Assembly: GCF_004053875.1 (NCBI RefSeq)
Contig: NZ_SBIP01000004.1
Span: 186,001 to 250,000 of the forward strand
Direction: 5' to 3'
Origin: Neorhizobium lilium
Lineage (GTDB): Bacteria; Pseudomonadota; Alphaproteobacteria; Rhizobiales; Rhizobiaceae
DNA: 64,000 nucleotides
The position numbers and the translations under genes are program-made. Of this stretch, positions 38,348 through 47,870 are shown piece after piece. The notes beneath the pieces are model-generated. The model had not been told where the DNA came from. It saw only the letters and a list, made by a program, of their open reading frames with translations, and ran no database searches. Positions within the stretch are counted from its first letter, which is position 1. Each line of letters opens with the position of its first letter.

Positions 38348-39565
38348 ATGGGCGACAGCGCCATGACAATCGGGATCGTGATCGTTGCAGCCGGCCGGGG
38401 CGAACGGGCTGGTTCACCTGGCGACGGACCGAAGCAGTACCGTCCGATCGGCGGACAGCCGGTCATACGCCATACGCTCGCTGCCTTTCTCCAATGGCCT
38501 CTCAGCGGCCCGGTGGTGGTCGTCATCCATCCGCAAGACGAATCACTGTTTGCCGAAGCCATCCATGGCCTGCCGAATGCTTCCCACATCATCACTACCT
38601 TCGGCGGAGACACCCGCCAGCGCTCCGTCTATGAAGGGCTCAAGGCTTTAGCAACCACGGACGCCACCCATGTGATGATCCATGACGCGGCCCGACCCTT
38701 TGTTGACCACGCCCTGCTGAACCGGATCGCCTCGGGTTTTGACGAAGGACATGATGGCGTGCTGCCGGCAGTGCCGGTGACGGATACGTTGAAGCGCGGC
38801 GGCTCGGATGGATTGGTGCATGAGACGGTTCCTCGGTCGGGGCTTTACGCTGCCCAGACGCCACAGAGCTTTCTCCTCTCGGCGATCCGCATCGCTCACG
38901 AGAAAGCCGCAGCGTTGCGCCGCGACGATTTCACCGACGATGCCTCGATTGCCGAATGGGCGGGCATTCCGGTGCGCCTTGTGGAAGGCTCTGTCGACAA
39001 CATCAAATTGACCGTGCAACGGGACATCGCCATGGCCGACGAAAAGCTCTCCCGAAACTCCAGCGTGGCTCTACCGGATGTTCGTACCGGCAATGGTTAC
39101 GACGTCCATCAGCTGGTGCCTGGCGATGGCGTGACGCTGTGCGGCGTCTTCATTCCACATGACCAGACGCTCAGCGGCCATTCGGATGCCGATGTGGCCT
39201 TGCACGCCCTGACCGACGCCCTGCTCGCCACCTGCGGCGCCGGCGATATCGGCGACCACTTCCCACCCTCCGACATGCAATGGCGCGGCGCGCCGTCCAG
39301 GATCTTTCTCGATCATGCCGCAAAGATCGTGCGCGAACGCGGCGGCACGATCATGAATGCGGATGTGTCGCTGATCGCCGAGGCCCCGAAGATCTCACCG
39401 CACCGGGAGAAGATGCGCGAGAACCTGGCGGAAATCCTTGGAATCTCGCTCGACCGTTGCTCGGTAAAAGCCACCACAAACGAAACGATCGGCTTCGTCG
39501 GAAGGCGGGAGGGCATTGCCGCCATCGCCACCGCCACCGTCGTTTATCGTGGGGATGTTTCATGA
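38348..39565 (+). CDS. ispDF: Bifunctional MEP-pathway enzyme IspDF
   Basis: Fusion of 2-C-methyl-D-erythritol 4-phosphate cytidylyltransferase (IspD) and MECDP synthase (IspF), two steps of non-mevalonate isoprenoid synthesis. 405 residues. The IspD part (about 1-230) has [19 protein letters not shown] and [10 protein letters not shown]. The IspF part (about 240-405) has [11 protein letters not shown], the metal-binding [18 protein letters not shown] and [11 protein letters not shown]. The fused form is typical of alphaproteobacteria. An ATG at 38363 is an alternative start. Overlaps the following gene by 4 bp. Confidence 0.96.
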   Translation: MGDSAMTIGIVIVAAGRGERAGSPGDGPKQYRPIGGQPVIRHTLAAFLQWPLSGPVVVVIHPQDESLFAEAIHGLPNASHIITTFGGDTRQRSVYEGLKALATTDATHVMIHDAARPFVDHALLNRIASGFDEGHDGVLPAVPVTDTLKRGGSDGLVHETVPRSGLYAAQTPQSFLLSAIRIAHEKAAALRRDDFTDDASIAEWAGIPVRLVEGSVDNIKLTVQRDIAMADEKLSRNSSVALPDVRTGNGYDVHQLVPGDGVTLCGVFIPHDQTLSGHSDADVALHALTDALLATCGAGDIGDHFPPSDMQWRGAPSRIFLDHAAKIVRERGGTIMNADVSLIAEAPKISPHREKMRENLAEILGISLDRCSVKATTNETIGFVGRREGIAAIATATVVYRGDVS

Positions 39566-40068
39566 GCCTTTTTCCCGAAGACATCGAGGAGCAGGCGCGG
39601 CGGATCATCGTCTCCTTCGGCGCAAGAGGCTTGATGGTTGCAACAGCGGAATCCTGTACGGGTGGCCTGATCGCCGGGGCATTGACTGAGATTTCCGGCT
39701 CCTCGGCCGTCGTCGATCGCGGCTTCGTCACCTATACGAACCAGGCAAAGATGGACATGCTGGGAGTTTCGGAAGCGACGCTTGCGACGTTTGGGGCCGT
39801 TTCCCGCGAGACGGCGCTGCAGATGGTGCATGGCGCCCTCTTCCGCTCACGCGCTTCCGTCGCGGTGGCAGTTACCGGGATTGCCGGCCCCGGAGGCGGA
39901 TCGGCGGAAAAGCCGGTAGGCCTTGTGCATTTGGCCGCCGGTCGCCGCCAGGGCCCGGTGCTGCATCGGGAAATGCACTATGGAGATATAGGTCGCACCC
40001 AGGTGAGGCTTGCCACGATCAGAACGGCACTCGATATGCTTGTCGAGGCTGCAGGCGAGATCGGTTGA
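39562..40068 (+). CDS. pncC: CinA C-terminal family nicotinamide-nucleotide amidohydrolase
   Basis: Hydrolyses nicotinamide mononucleotide to nicotinate mononucleotide, recycling NAD breakdown products. The 168-residue product is the stand-alone CinA C-terminal domain, without the N-terminal COG1058 part. Motifs: [20 protein letters not shown] with the catalytic serine/cysteine region, [16 protein letters not shown], and [20 protein letters not shown]. Its ATG overlaps the ispDF stop (ATGA), so it is co-translated. Assignment to PncC is by family; older annotations say competence-damage protein. Confidence 0.9.
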   Translation: MSLFPEDIEEQARRIIVSFGARGLMVATAESCTGGLIAGALTEISGSSAVVDRGFVTYTNQAKMDMLGVSEATLATFGAVSRETALQMVHGALFRSRASVAVAVTGIAGPGGGSAEKPVGLVHLAAGRRQGPVLHREMHYGDIGRTQVRLATIRTALDMLVEAAGEIG

Positions 40069-40089
40069 CACGACCTCCCGGCCGAAACG

Positions 40090-40539
40090 TCAGGCTTTTG
40101 CGTAGATCTTGTCAGCCCGCTTTTCGAAGGCTTCGGCAAACATGCGGAATGCCCGGTCGAACATGGATCCCATCAGGGCGCCGAGAATCATGCTCTTGAA
40201 CTCGTAGTCGATGAAGAAGTGCACGGTGCAGCCGGTCGCGGTCGGCTCGAAATGCCACTTGTTGTCCAGATATTTGAATGGGCCTTCGACATATTTGACG
40301 TCGATCGCCCGATCTCCTGGATTGAGCAAAACTTGGGTCGTGAAGGTTTCGCGGATCGCCTTATAGCCCACCGTCATGTCCGCGATCAGCAATTCCTTGC
40401 CGTCGCGCTCCTTGCGGGACCGGATCGCCAGTCCATCGCAAAGCGGCAGGAACTGCGGGTAGGTTTCGATATCGGCGACCAGCGCATACATATCTTCTGC
40501 GCTGTGCTTGACGGGACGATGGTTCTCGAACTTAGGCAT
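40090..40539 (-). CDS. COQ10/START-like ubiquinone-binding protein (RatA family)
   Basis: A 149-residue START-fold protein. Family features: MPKFENHRPVKHSAEDMYAL at the start, the YPQFLPLCDGLAIRSR loop, and YVEGPFKYLDNKWHFEP. Eukaryotic COQ10 binds ubiquinone; the E. coli member is RatA (toxin of a toxin-antitoxin-like locus by name, but most are thought to be lipid-binding). The start at 40539 is chosen because homologues begin MPxFE; an ATG at 40584 adds 15 unrelated residues. Convergent with pncC. Confidence 0.9.
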   Translation of the reverse strand: MPKFENHRPVKHSAEDMYALVADIETYPQFLPLCDGLAIRSRKERDGKELLIADMTVGYKAIRETFTTQVLLNPGDRAIDVKYVEGPFKYLDNKWHFEPTATGCTVHFFIDYEFKSMILGALMGSMFDRAFRMFAEAFEKRADKIYAKA

Positions 40540-40765
40540 AATCCGGCAGTTAAGCGTCCTTGGCGCCAAGATCAAGAGAGGCATGAAGTGACGGCAGTTT
40601 TGCGCGCCGACTTGCTGCCGAAGCCGCGCATTCTTTGACCAAAATCAAGTTCATGATTAACAAGATTTAATGCTCTGTGACAGAGTTGTAATAGCGACTG
40701 TAGACAATCTTGCCTATGATGGTGCAATGCAACATAGCACCGCCTGAAGCTTGGAAGATCCTGCC

Positions 40766-40951
40766 ATGGACGATTTTACCCAGATGATAAAGCTGCTGGA
40801 GTCTGCTCGGCAACTCGCCGACATGAACCAGATGCCAATGCTTGTGTATCTCCTGGAGATGGCGAAGGCGGAGGCACGTGGGCACCGTTTCGTTCTGCGC
40901 GAACGGCATCGCGGTCAGGACAAGACTATCAAGCTGCAGGCGGCCGAGTAA
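40766..40951 (+). CDS. Small conserved alphaproteobacterial hypothetical protein
   Basis: A 61-residue protein starting MDDFTQMIKLLESARQLADM, nearly all helical, with a basic segment (RGHRFVLRERHRGQDK). I do not know its function; short proteins of this kind are widespread in Rhizobiales. The 226-bp region upstream contains its promoter and that of the divergent COQ10-like gene. It is convergent with lipA, whose stop lies 20 bp downstream. Confidence 0.68.
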   Translation: MDDFTQMIKLLESARQLADMNQMPMLVYLLEMAKAEARGHRFVLRERHRGQDKTIKLQAAE

Positions 40952-40971
40952 GCGGCTTGTTCCGATCGCCG

Positions 40972-41946
40972 CTATTCGGCAGCGATCAGAAGCTTCCGTT
41001 CGCGGGCCGCCCTCAGGCGGGCGAAGTCATCCCCGGCGTGATGCGAAGACCGTGTCAGCGGACTGGACGAAACCATTAAGAACCCCTTGGTATAGGCGAC
41101 GGTCTCGTAGGATTTGAATTCCTCCGGGGTGACGAAGCTCATCACCGCGTGATGCTTGCGCGTCGGCTGCAGATACTGGCCGATCGTCAGGAAATCGACG
41201 CCCGCAGTCCTGAGGTCGTCCATCAGCTGCAGCACTTCGTTACGCTCCTCGCCAAGCCCGACCATGATGCCGGACTTGGTGAACATGGTCGGATCGAGTT
41301 CCTTCACCCGCTGCAGCAGGCGCACGGAGTGGAAATAACGGGCGCCAGGACGAACCGTCAGGTAGTTGCCTGGAACAGTTTCCATATTGTGGTTGAAAAC
41401 GTCGGGCTTAGCCGCGACGACGCGCTCAAGAGCCCCCGGCTTCTTCAGGAAGTCCGGCGTCAGGATTTCGATCGTCGTGTTCGGGGAAGCAGCGCGGATC
41501 GCCCAGATGACCTTCTCGAAATGCTCGGCGCCACCGTCTTCCAGGTCGTCGCGATCGACCGAAGTGATGACCACATGCTCGAGGCCCATCTGCTTGACGG
41601 CCTTGGCGACGTTTTCCGGCTCTTGCCAGTCAAGCGCATTTGGTTTGCCGGTGGCGACGTTGCAGAAGGCGCAGGCGCGGGTGCAGATCTCGCCCATGAT
41701 CATGAAGGTGGCGTGCTTCTTATCCCAGCACTCGCCGATATTGGGGCAGCCCGCTTCCTCGCAGACCGTCACCAGCTTGTTTTCCTTCACGATGGAGCGG
41801 GTTTCCTGGTAACCCTTGGAGACCGGTGCGCGCACACGGATCCATTCCGGCTTGCGCAGGACTTCCTGATCGGGCCGGTGCGCTTTTTCCGGATGGCGGA
41901 GGCGCTTCTCTTCCGAAAGGACCGTTCTATCGAGGATGGTGACCAT
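40972..41946 (-). CDS. lipA: Lipoyl synthase
   Basis: Radical SAM enzyme inserting two sulfurs into octanoyl groups on lipoyl domains. 324 residues. The auxiliary cluster motif is C-x4-C-x5-C ([12 protein letters not shown]); the radical SAM cluster is C-x3-C-x2-C (CTRACAFC); the C-terminal serine motif reads TRSSHH. Its products are the lipoyl domains of PdhB and PdhC encoded a few kilobases upstream on the same strand. Start at 41946 ([20 protein letters not shown]) fits the family. Confidence 0.97.
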   Translation of the reverse strand: MVTILDRTVLSEEKRLRHPEKAHRPDQEVLRKPEWIRVRAPVSKGYQETRSIVKENKLVTVCEEAGCPNIGECWDKKHATFMIMGEICTRACAFCNVATGKPNALDWQEPENVAKAVKQMGLEHVVITSVDRDDLEDGGAEHFEKVIWAIRAASPNTTIEILTPDFLKKPGALERVVAAKPDVFNHNMETVPGNYLTVRPGARYFHSVRLLQRVKELDPTMFTKSGIMVGLGEERNEVLQLMDDLRTAGVDFLTIGQYLQPTRKHHAVMSFVTPEEFKSYETVAYTKGFLMVSSSPLTRSSHHAGDDFARLRAARERKLLIAAE

Positions 41947-41986
41947 CAAAAACCTGCTTTCCAGCGCGGGAAACCGCCGAATACCG

Positions 41987-42232
41987 TCAGCGCCTGACGA
42001 GCTTGGCAATAAATAGCAAAATACATGAACCGATGAAACCTGTTACGAGGTAACCCAGCCAACCGCTGTGAACATAGATGCCGGCGCGGGCGAATATGGC
42101 GCTGCCGAGGACCGCCCCGACTATGCCGATCACGATGTTCATGAACAGACCAAAGCGCAGGTCCATAAGGATGCCGGCGAGCCACCCAGCCAAACCTCCG
42201 ATGATGATCGCCGTCAACCAACCCACGCCCAT
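41987..42232 (-). CDS. GlsB/YeaQ/YmgE family small membrane protein
   Basis: An 81-residue protein with three glycine-rich hydrophobic helices ([58 protein letters not shown]), the transglycosylase-associated protein family. Start at 42232 ([13 protein letters not shown]) fits the usual short leader. It lies between lipA and lpdA on the same strand, separated from lpdA by a strong palindrome. Function unknown; members are often stress-induced. Confidence 0.88.
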   Translation of the reverse strand: MGVGWLTAIIIGGLAGWLAGILMDLRFGLFMNIVIGIVGAVLGSAIFARAGIYVHSGWLGYLVTGFIGSCILLFIAKLVRR

Positions 42233-42315
42233 GTGAAACCCCGTTTGATCCGTCAAGAGGTAGGTGGGAAGTCGCCCACCCACCTGCAATGCTTGGCTGA
42301 AGCCTCAGCCCCGTG

Positions 42316-42352
42316 CCCCGTCATCCCTGTGCTTGTCACAGGAATGACGGGG
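42316..42352. repeat. REP-like perfect palindrome between lpdA and the GlsB-type gene
   Basis: Arms of 16 nt (CCCCGTCATCCCTGTG and CACAGGAATGACGGGG) pair at 15 positions around the loop CTTGT. Neither strand has a U tract after it, so it is unlike a standard intrinsic terminator. Similar GTCATCCCTGTGCTTGTCACAGG-type palindromes (described here only in part) are, to my memory, dispersed in many alphaproteobacterial genomes. Confidence 0.7.
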
Positions 42353-42378
42353 TGGAGGCTGTTGCTCCTCCCCGGCAA

Positions 42379-43824
42379 TTACGCGTTCAATGCGCGTCCG
42401 TAGGCATCGAGCACGCTTTCCTTCATCGTTTCCGAAATGGTCGGATGCGGGAAGATGGTGTGCATCAGGTCTTCCTCGGTCGTCTCGAGGTTCATAGCGA
42501 CGACGAAGCCCTGGATCAGCTCGGTGACTTCCGCGCCGACCATATGGGCGCCGATCAGTTCGCCGGTCTTCCTGTCGAAGATCGTCTTGACCAGGCCCTG
42601 GTCCTCGCCGAGCGCGATCGCCTTGCCGTTCGCCACGAACGGGAAGCGGCCGACGCGGATATCGCGGCCTTCCGCCTTTGCCTTGGCTTCCGTCAGGCCG
42701 ACCGAGGCGACCTGCGGATTGCAATAGGTGCAGCCCGGGATCTTGTTGCGGTCCATGGGATGGACGTTAGGTAAGCCCGCGATCTTTTCGACGCAGATAA
42801 CCGCCTCATGCTCGGCCTTGTGGGCGAGCAGCGGGCCACCTGCGACGTCGCCGATCGCATAAATGCCGGGCACGTTCGTCTTGCCGTAGCCGTCGATGGT
42901 GATGAAGCCCCGCTCGGTCTTCACGCCAGCGGCTTCAAGCCCGATATTCTCGATATTGGCGACGACGCCGACCGCCGAGATCATCCGGTCGGCCGTGATC
43001 TTCTCGACCGAACCGTCCTTTTTCTCGACATGCGCCGTGATCGAATCGGCACCCTTTTCCACCTTGGAGACCTTGGCCTCAAGATGGATCTTGATGCCCT
43101 GGCGCTCGAACTGCTTCTTGGCAAGCGCCGAGATCTCGGGATCCTCGACCGGCATGACCTGGCTCAGCACTTCGACCACGGTCACGTCCACGCCCATGGT
43201 GCGGTAGAACGAGGCGAATTCGATGCCGATCGCGCCCGATCCCATGACGAGCAGGGATTTGGGCATCTCTTCCGGCTTCATCGCCTCGAAATAAGTCCAG
43301 ATCAGCTTGCCATCGGGCTCGATGCCCGGCAGGGCGCGCGGGCGCGCACCTGTCGCCACGATGATGTGCTTGGCCGTATAGGTGCCTTCGCCCAGCGTGT
43401 TCTTCGGCACCGGGCCCTGCGGCTCCACGACCGGCTTTGTGCTTTTGCCGACGACGATCTCGCCGGGCTTGGTGATCTTCGCTTCACCCCAGATGATATC
43501 GACCTTGTTCTTCTTGAACAGGAAGCCGACGCCGTTGTTCATACGGTGCGCAATGCCCCGCGAGCGGGCGACGATCGCCTTTAAGTCCGGCGCGATGGTG
43601 CCACTCAGCGTCAAGCCGTAGTCCTTGCCATGCTGGGCGGTGTGCAGCACATCCGCCGAGCGCAGCAGCGCTTTGGTCGGGATGCAGCCCCAGTTGGAGC
43701 AGATGCCGGCCAGATGTTCCCGCTCGACACAGGCGACCTTGAGGCCCAGTTGTGCGGCGCGGATGGCAGCGATATAGCCGCCCGGTCCGGAACCGATAAC
43801 GATGACGTCGTAGGATTGAGCCAT
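42379..43824 (-). CDS. lpdA: Dihydrolipoamide dehydrogenase (E3)
   Basis: FAD enzyme re-oxidising dihydrolipoyl groups of the pyruvate dehydrogenase complex with NAD. 481 residues: FAD motif VIGSGPGGYIAAIRAAQLG, redox disulfide C-x4-C in GICSNWGCIPTK (a variant of the common TCLNVGC form, frequent in alphaproteobacterial PDH-linked E3), NAD motif VMGSGAIGIEFASFY, and the C-terminal base motif FPHPTISE. No lipoyl domain is fused. Located downstream of pdhABC with two small genes between. Confidence 0.96.
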   Translation of the reverse strand: MAQSYDVIVIGSGPGGYIAAIRAAQLGLKVACVEREHLAGICSNWGCIPTKALLRSADVLHTAQHGKDYGLTLSGTIAPDLKAIVARSRGIAHRMNNGVGFLFKKNKVDIIWGEAKITKPGEIVVGKSTKPVVEPQGPVPKNTLGEGTYTAKHIIVATGARPRALPGIEPDGKLIWTYFEAMKPEEMPKSLLVMGSGAIGIEFASFYRTMGVDVTVVEVLSQVMPVEDPEISALAKKQFERQGIKIHLEAKVSKVEKGADSITAHVEKKDGSVEKITADRMISAVGVVANIENIGLEAAGVKTERGFITIDGYGKTNVPGIYAIGDVAGGPLLAHKAEHEAVICVEKIAGLPNVHPMDRNKIPGCTYCNPQVASVGLTEAKAKAEGRDIRVGRFPFVANGKAIALGEDQGLVKTIFDRKTGELIGAHMVGAEVTELIQGFVVAMNLETTEEDLMHTIFPHPTISETMKESVLDAYGRALNA

Positions 43825-43897
43825 TGCTTTCCTGCCTTTGTTTTCAGCGTTCCCCGGCAGCCGGCTTGAAGCGGCTTACTCTGAGGAATCCAGTTAT

Positions 43898-44536
43898 TCA
43901 GAGCCCGAGCATGACGCGGACGATCGGCTCCAAGCCGCGTCCGACGGCGCGTGTGCTTTCAGCCGTCAGATGAACGCCATCGACGGGTGTGGTCTCCGCA
44001 ACCGAGCCTGCGTCGAAAAAGCCGCAGCCCAGATCATCCGCCAGATCGCGGTATAGCGAGGCCAGCATGCGCGATTCCTCGATGCCACCCCGGAACATAG
44101 CGGAGAAGATCGGATCGGCCGTTTCGCGAAGCGGCGGCGGCGAAACAATCAGAACGTCCGGCGCGTCGTAGTCGAACGAATATTCGTGATGCCGTATCAG
44201 GCCCACCAGCCGCTGCATGCCCGAACGGGCGGCGTGTGCCGTTCCGGCAATCATCGGCTTCATGTCGTTGGTGCCGAGCATGATAACCACCAGATCGAGT
44301 GGCATATGCGTGTGCAGCACCGTCGGCAGGTTCTTCACCCCGTTGCGGTCGCAGTCGGCCAGATGATCGTCGAAACCGGTCGTGCGGCCGTTCAGGCCTT
44401 CGGCAATGACATTGACTTCAGGCCCCAGTGCGGCCTGAAGCACGCTCGGCCAACGATCCTCAAAGGCATGCCTGCCGGGACCTTCGGCGCTGTAGCCCCA
44501 GGTGAGAGAGTCGCCGAAGCAGAGGATGGTTTTCAT
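43898..44536 (-). CDS. SGNH/GDSL hydrolase, arylesterase-like
   Basis: A 212-residue esterase with the SGNH blocks in order: I FGDSLTWG (nucleophile Ser), II around EGLNGRTTG, III GTNDMK, and V DGVHLTAES with the catalytic Asp and His. Length and block spacing match single-domain cytoplasmic arylesterases and carbohydrate esterases; no signal peptide. The ATG at 44536 (MKTILCFGDS) is preferred to a GTG at 44548 that would overlap the DUF559 stop codon. Lies between the DUF559 gene and lpdA. Confidence 0.9.
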   Translation of the reverse strand: MKTILCFGDSLTWGYSAEGPGRHAFEDRWPSVLQAALGPEVNVIAEGLNGRTTGFDDHLADCDRNGVKNLPTVLHTHMPLDLVVIMLGTNDMKPMIAGTAHAARSGMQRLVGLIRHHEYSFDYDAPDVLIVSPPPLRETADPIFSAMFRGGIEESRMLASLYRDLADDLGCGFFDAGSVAETTPVDGVHLTAESTRAVGRGLEPIVRVMLGL

Positions 44537-44544
44537 GGACGCGC

Positions 44545-44964
44545 TCACAGTTCCCCTCCCCCTTGTGGGGAGGGGTTAGGGGTGGGGGTGGCAAGGGCCA
44601 CCGCCAAACTTCTTAATACGGATGTCATCTCCAGCATCACCTTATCGTTCGAAAACCTCAGAACACGAAAATTCTCGCTTCGAAGATAGGCATCACGGTC
44701 GGCATCACGAAGCCTTTGATCGGGCGTATCGTGAAATTTTCCATCCACCTCGACAATCAGCCGACGCCTTAGACATACAAAATCCACCACATACGGCCCA
44801 ATCGCCATCTGCCGCCGGAAATGCGTACCGGGCGTTTCCGGCATTTCCTTTCGAAGCGCAGTCCAGAGACGGCGCTCCGCATCCGTCATAGATTTGCGCA
44901 GGCGCAGGGCGTTGCGGGCGGCGCCAGCGCTGGGTGGATTTGGACTCTCCTTGTTCCAAGCCAT
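44545..44964 (-). CDS. DUF559 protein, Vsr/PD-(D/E)XK nuclease-like
   Basis: A 139-residue protein with the DUF559 core: RLRKSMTDAERRLWTALRK, then FRRQMAIGPYVVDFVCLRR and LIVEVDGKFHD (the Asp and E-x-D of a PD-(D/E)XK-type site), then RDAYLRSENFRVLRFSNDKV. Activity is unproven for the family. The last 15 residues (ATPTPNPSPQGGGEL) are encoded by a palindromic repeat, and a second copy in inverted orientation lies just upstream of the start. I chose the ATG at 44964; ATG 44985 lies in the repeat edge. The gene interrupts the pyruvate dehydrogenase cluster and looks like a mobile cassette. Confidence 0.86.
   Translation of the reverse strand: MAWNKESPNPPSAGAARNALRLRKSMTDAERRLWTALRKEMPETPGTHFRRQMAIGPYVVDFVCLRRRLIVEVDGKFHDTPDQRLRDADRDAYLRSENFRVLRFSNDKVMLEMTSVLRSLAVALATPTPNPSPQGGGEL
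44549..44592 (+). repeat. Palindromic repeat at the 3' end of the DUF559 gene (inverted copy 1)
   Basis: CCCCTCCC-ccttgt-GGGGAGGGG hairpin followed by TTAGGGGTGGGGGTGG. It is translated on the minus strand as the C-terminus of the DUF559 protein. It pairs as an inverted repeat with the copy at 44985-45035. Confidence 0.75.
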
Positions 44965-44984
44965 CAGCGTCACCGCGTGTTGCA

Positions 44985-45035
44985 TCACCCCCACCCGTCC
45001 GCTTGGCGGACACCCTCCCCGCAAGGGGGAGGGAA
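44985..45035 (-). repeat. Palindromic repeat upstream of the DUF559 gene (inverted copy 2)
   Basis: Read on the minus strand: CCCTCCCCC-ttgc-GGGGAGGG hairpin, a second hairpin GTCCGC-caa-GCGGAC, then GGGTGGGGGTGATG. The GGGGTG side points toward the DUF559 gene, as in copy 1, so the two copies enclose the gene symmetrically. It starts just after the pdhC stop codon. Confidence 0.75.
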
Positions 45036-45043
45036 AGACAAAG

Positions 45044-46405
45044 CTAAACCAACATGGCCATCGGGTTTTCGATGTAGCGCTTGAACGCCGAAGCAAGCTC
45101 CGCGCCGAGCGCGCCGTCGATGACGCGGTGGTCGAAGGCGAAGGTCGCCGTCATCACCGTACCAACTTCGATCTTGCCGTTCCTGACAACCGGCTTCTCC
45201 ACGCCAGCACCGATGGACACGATCGAAGCCTGCGGCAGGTTGATGATCGAGGTGAAGTTGGAGACGCCGAACATGCCGAGGTTGGACACGGAGGTCGTGC
45301 CGCCCTGGTATTCTTCCGGCTTCAGCTTCTTGTCGCGGGCGCGCTTGGCCAGATCCTTCACCTCGTTGGAGATGGCGGACAGGGTCTTCGTCTCGGCCTT
45401 GCGGACGATCGGGGTGATCAGCCCGTCTGGGATCGAAACGGCAACGCCTACATCGGCATGCTTGTGCAGAATGCGGGCGGTCGACGTCCAGGAGGCATTC
45501 GCCATCGGAACATCGCGCAGTGCCAAAGCCATCGCCTTGATGATGAAGTCGTTGACCGACAGCTTGAAGGCGGGAATGTCGCCCTTCTCCGTCTTCTTCA
45601 CCGGCGCAGACGCATTAATCTCGGTGCGCAGCTTCAGCATGGCATCGAGTTCGCAGTCCATCGAGATGAAGTAGGACGGAACCGTCTGGCTCGACTCGGT
45701 CAGACGAGAGGCGATCGTCTTGCGCATGCCGTCATGCGGCAGAAGCTCGTAGGAACCTTCCGCGAACAGCTTCAGGACGTTTTCGTCCGACGGAGCCTTG
45801 GCTGGGGCCGGTGCAGCAGTACCGCCAGCAGCCGGAGCGGCAGCGGGCTGTGCCTTGGCACCACCAGAAGCGGCGGCTTTCTCGACATCTGCCTTGATGA
45901 CGCGGCCGTGCGGGCCGGAGCCGGAGACCGCCGCAAGGTCGAGGCCGGCTTCCTTGGCGAGACGCCGGGCAAGCGGCGACGAGAAAACGCGTTTGCCGTC
46001 AGCGCTGGGTGCCGGCGTCGATGGTGCCGGAGCCTTGTCGGCAACAGGCGCAGCGGCCTGCGGCGCAGGCTCGGATGCCTTGGCAGAAGGCGCAGCTTCG
46101 GCCTTCGGCGCTTCCGCCTTGGGTGCCGCATCACCGCCGGCCGCAGCCGCGGCGACATCCTCGCCGTCGGCGGCGAGGATTGCGATCAGGGCATTTACCT
46201 TGACGCCCTCCGTGCCGGCCGGCACGACGAGCTTTGCGACAACGCCTTCATCGACAGCTTCCACTTCCATGGTCGCCTTGTCGGTTTCGATCTCGGCCAG
46301 CACGTCGCCTGATTTGACCGTATCGCCTTCCTTGACCAGCCATTTGGAGAGGTTGCCCTCCTCCATGGTCGGAGACAGGGCAGGCATGGTGATGTTGATA
46401 GGCAT
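45044..46405 (-). CDS. pdhC: Pyruvate dehydrogenase E2, dihydrolipoamide acetyltransferase
   Basis: Core acyltransferase of the pyruvate dehydrogenase complex. 453 residues: one N-terminal lipoyl domain with the lipoylated lysine in [15 protein letters not shown], an Ala/Pro-rich linker to about 135, the E1/E3-binding domain ([30 protein letters not shown]), a second Ala/Pro linker, and the catalytic domain ending with [16 protein letters not shown], which carries the catalytic His and Asp. Third gene of pdhA-pdhB-pdhC, 15 bp after pdhB. Confidence 0.97.
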   Translation of the reverse strand: MPINITMPALSPTMEEGNLSKWLVKEGDTVKSGDVLAEIETDKATMEVEAVDEGVVAKLVVPAGTEGVKVNALIAILAADGEDVAAAAAGGDAAPKAEAPKAEAAPSAKASEPAPQAAAPVADKAPAPSTPAPSADGKRVFSSPLARRLAKEAGLDLAAVSGSGPHGRVIKADVEKAAASGGAKAQPAAAPAAGGTAAPAPAKAPSDENVLKLFAEGSYELLPHDGMRKTIASRLTESSQTVPSYFISMDCELDAMLKLRTEINASAPVKKTEKGDIPAFKLSVNDFIIKAMALALRDVPMANASWTSTARILHKHADVGVAVSIPDGLITPIVRKAETKTLSAISNEVKDLAKRARDKKLKPEEYQGGTTSVSNLGMFGVSNFTSIINLPQASIVSIGAGVEKPVVRNGKIEVGTVMTATFAFDHRVIDGALGAELASAFKRYIENPMAMLV

Positions 46406-46420
46406 CGAGACGCCCTCCCC

Positions 46421-47851
46421 TTACTTGTAGCAGACGGTCTTAACCGCCTGGACGACTTCACCGACATTCGGCAGGGCGAGCTTTTCGAGGTTCGCCGCAT
46501 AGGGCATTGGCACGTCCTTGCCGGCAATCGTCAGCACCGGCGCATCGAGGTAGTCGAAGGCCTGTTGCATAACGCGTGTGGCGATTTCGGTGCCGACGGA
46601 GTTCTGCGGGTAGCCTTCCTCGACGGTGACCAGACGGCCGGTCTTCTTCACCGATTCGATCACGGTCGGCAGGTCCATCGGGCGGATGGTGCGAAGATCG
46701 ATCAGCTCGACATCGATGCCTTCCTTTTCCAGCTCGGCAATCGCCTTGACCGCATAGGTCATGCCGATGCCGAAGGAGACGATGGTGACGTCCTTGCCGG
46801 TCTTGTGGATGCGTGCCTTGCCGATCGGCAGAACGAAATCATCCAGCTTCGGCACCTCGAAGGACTGGCCGTAGAGGATTTCGTTTTCGAGGAAGACGAC
46901 CGGATTCGGATCGCGGATCGCGGCCTTCAGCAGGCCCTTTGCGTCGGCTGCCGTGTAGGGCATGACGACCTTGAGGCCCGGGATCTGGCTGTACCAGGCG
47001 GAGAAATCCTGGCTGTGCTGGGCACCGACGCGGGCGGCTGCGCCGTTCGGGCCGCGGAAGACGATCGGGGCACCCATCTGGCCGCCGGACATATAAAGCG
47101 TCTTGGCGGCCGAGTTGATGATCTGGTCGATCGCCTGCATGGCGAAGTTGAAGGTCATGAACTCGACGATGGGCTTCAAGCCGGCCATGGCAGCACCGAC
47201 GCCGACGCCGGCAAAGCCGTGCTCGGTAATCGGGGTATCCACAACGCGGCGTGCGCCGAATTCCTGCAACAACCCTTGCGTGATCTTGTAGGCGCCCTGG
47301 TATTCGGCGACTTCCTCACCCATGACGAAGACGTTCTCGTCGCGGCGCATTTCTTCGGCCATGGCGTCGCGGAGCGCTTCGCGAACCGTAGTCATGACCA
47401 TCTCGGTGCCTTCAGGAATATCCGGATCGGCGGCAAGATCGATCTTCGGCTGGGCGGGGACCTTGCTGTCGGCGACCGCGCTTGGTTCATCCGCCGACTG
47501 GCGGGCCTTGCCTCCGGCTGCGTCGGAGGCCGCTGCCGGAGTATCGGCATCAGCTTTCGGCACTTCCGGCTGGGCCGGCTTTTCCGCCGAAAGAGCGTCG
47601 GCGCTTTCGCCTTCGACCAGCAGCACGGCGATCTTGGTGTTGACCTTGACGTTCTCGGTGCCGGCAGCAACCAGAAGCTTGCCGATGACGCCTTCGTCCA
47701 CGGCTTCCACTTCCATGGTCGCCTTGTCTGTTTCGATCTCGGCGATCACATCGCCGGAGGTGACCTTGTCACCCTCTTGCTTGAGCCATTTGGACAGCGT
47801 GCCTTCCTCCATGGTGGGAGAAAGCGCCGGCATCAGGATATCGATTGGCAT
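46421..47851 (-). CDS. pdhB: Pyruvate dehydrogenase E1 beta subunit with N-terminal lipoyl domain
   Basis: Beta subunit of the thiamine-dependent decarboxylase. At 476 residues it is about 140 longer than a plain E1 beta because residues 1-80 are a lipoyl domain ([15 protein letters not shown] again), followed by an Ala/Ser/Pro linker to about 150. The catalytic part has [40 protein letters not shown] and [15 protein letters not shown]. This lipoyl fusion is an alphaproteobacterial trait. 19 bp after pdhA. Confidence 0.97.
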   Translation of the reverse strand: MPIDILMPALSPTMEEGTLSKWLKQEGDKVTSGDVIAEIETDKATMEVEAVDEGVIGKLLVAAGTENVKVNTKIAVLLVEGESADALSAEKPAQPEVPKADADTPAAASDAAGGKARQSADEPSAVADSKVPAQPKIDLAADPDIPEGTEMVMTTVREALRDAMAEEMRRDENVFVMGEEVAEYQGAYKITQGLLQEFGARRVVDTPITEHGFAGVGVGAAMAGLKPIVEFMTFNFAMQAIDQIINSAAKTLYMSGGQMGAPIVFRGPNGAAARVGAQHSQDFSAWYSQIPGLKVVMPYTAADAKGLLKAAIRDPNPVVFLENEILYGQSFEVPKLDDFVLPIGKARIHKTGKDVTIVSFGIGMTYAVKAIAELEKEGIDVELIDLRTIRPMDLPTVIESVKKTGRLVTVEEGYPQNSVGTEIATRVMQQAFDYLDAPVLTIAGKDVPMPYAANLEKLALPNVGEVVQAVKTVCYK

Positions 47852-47870
47852 TTATGTTTCCTCCCCGCGC

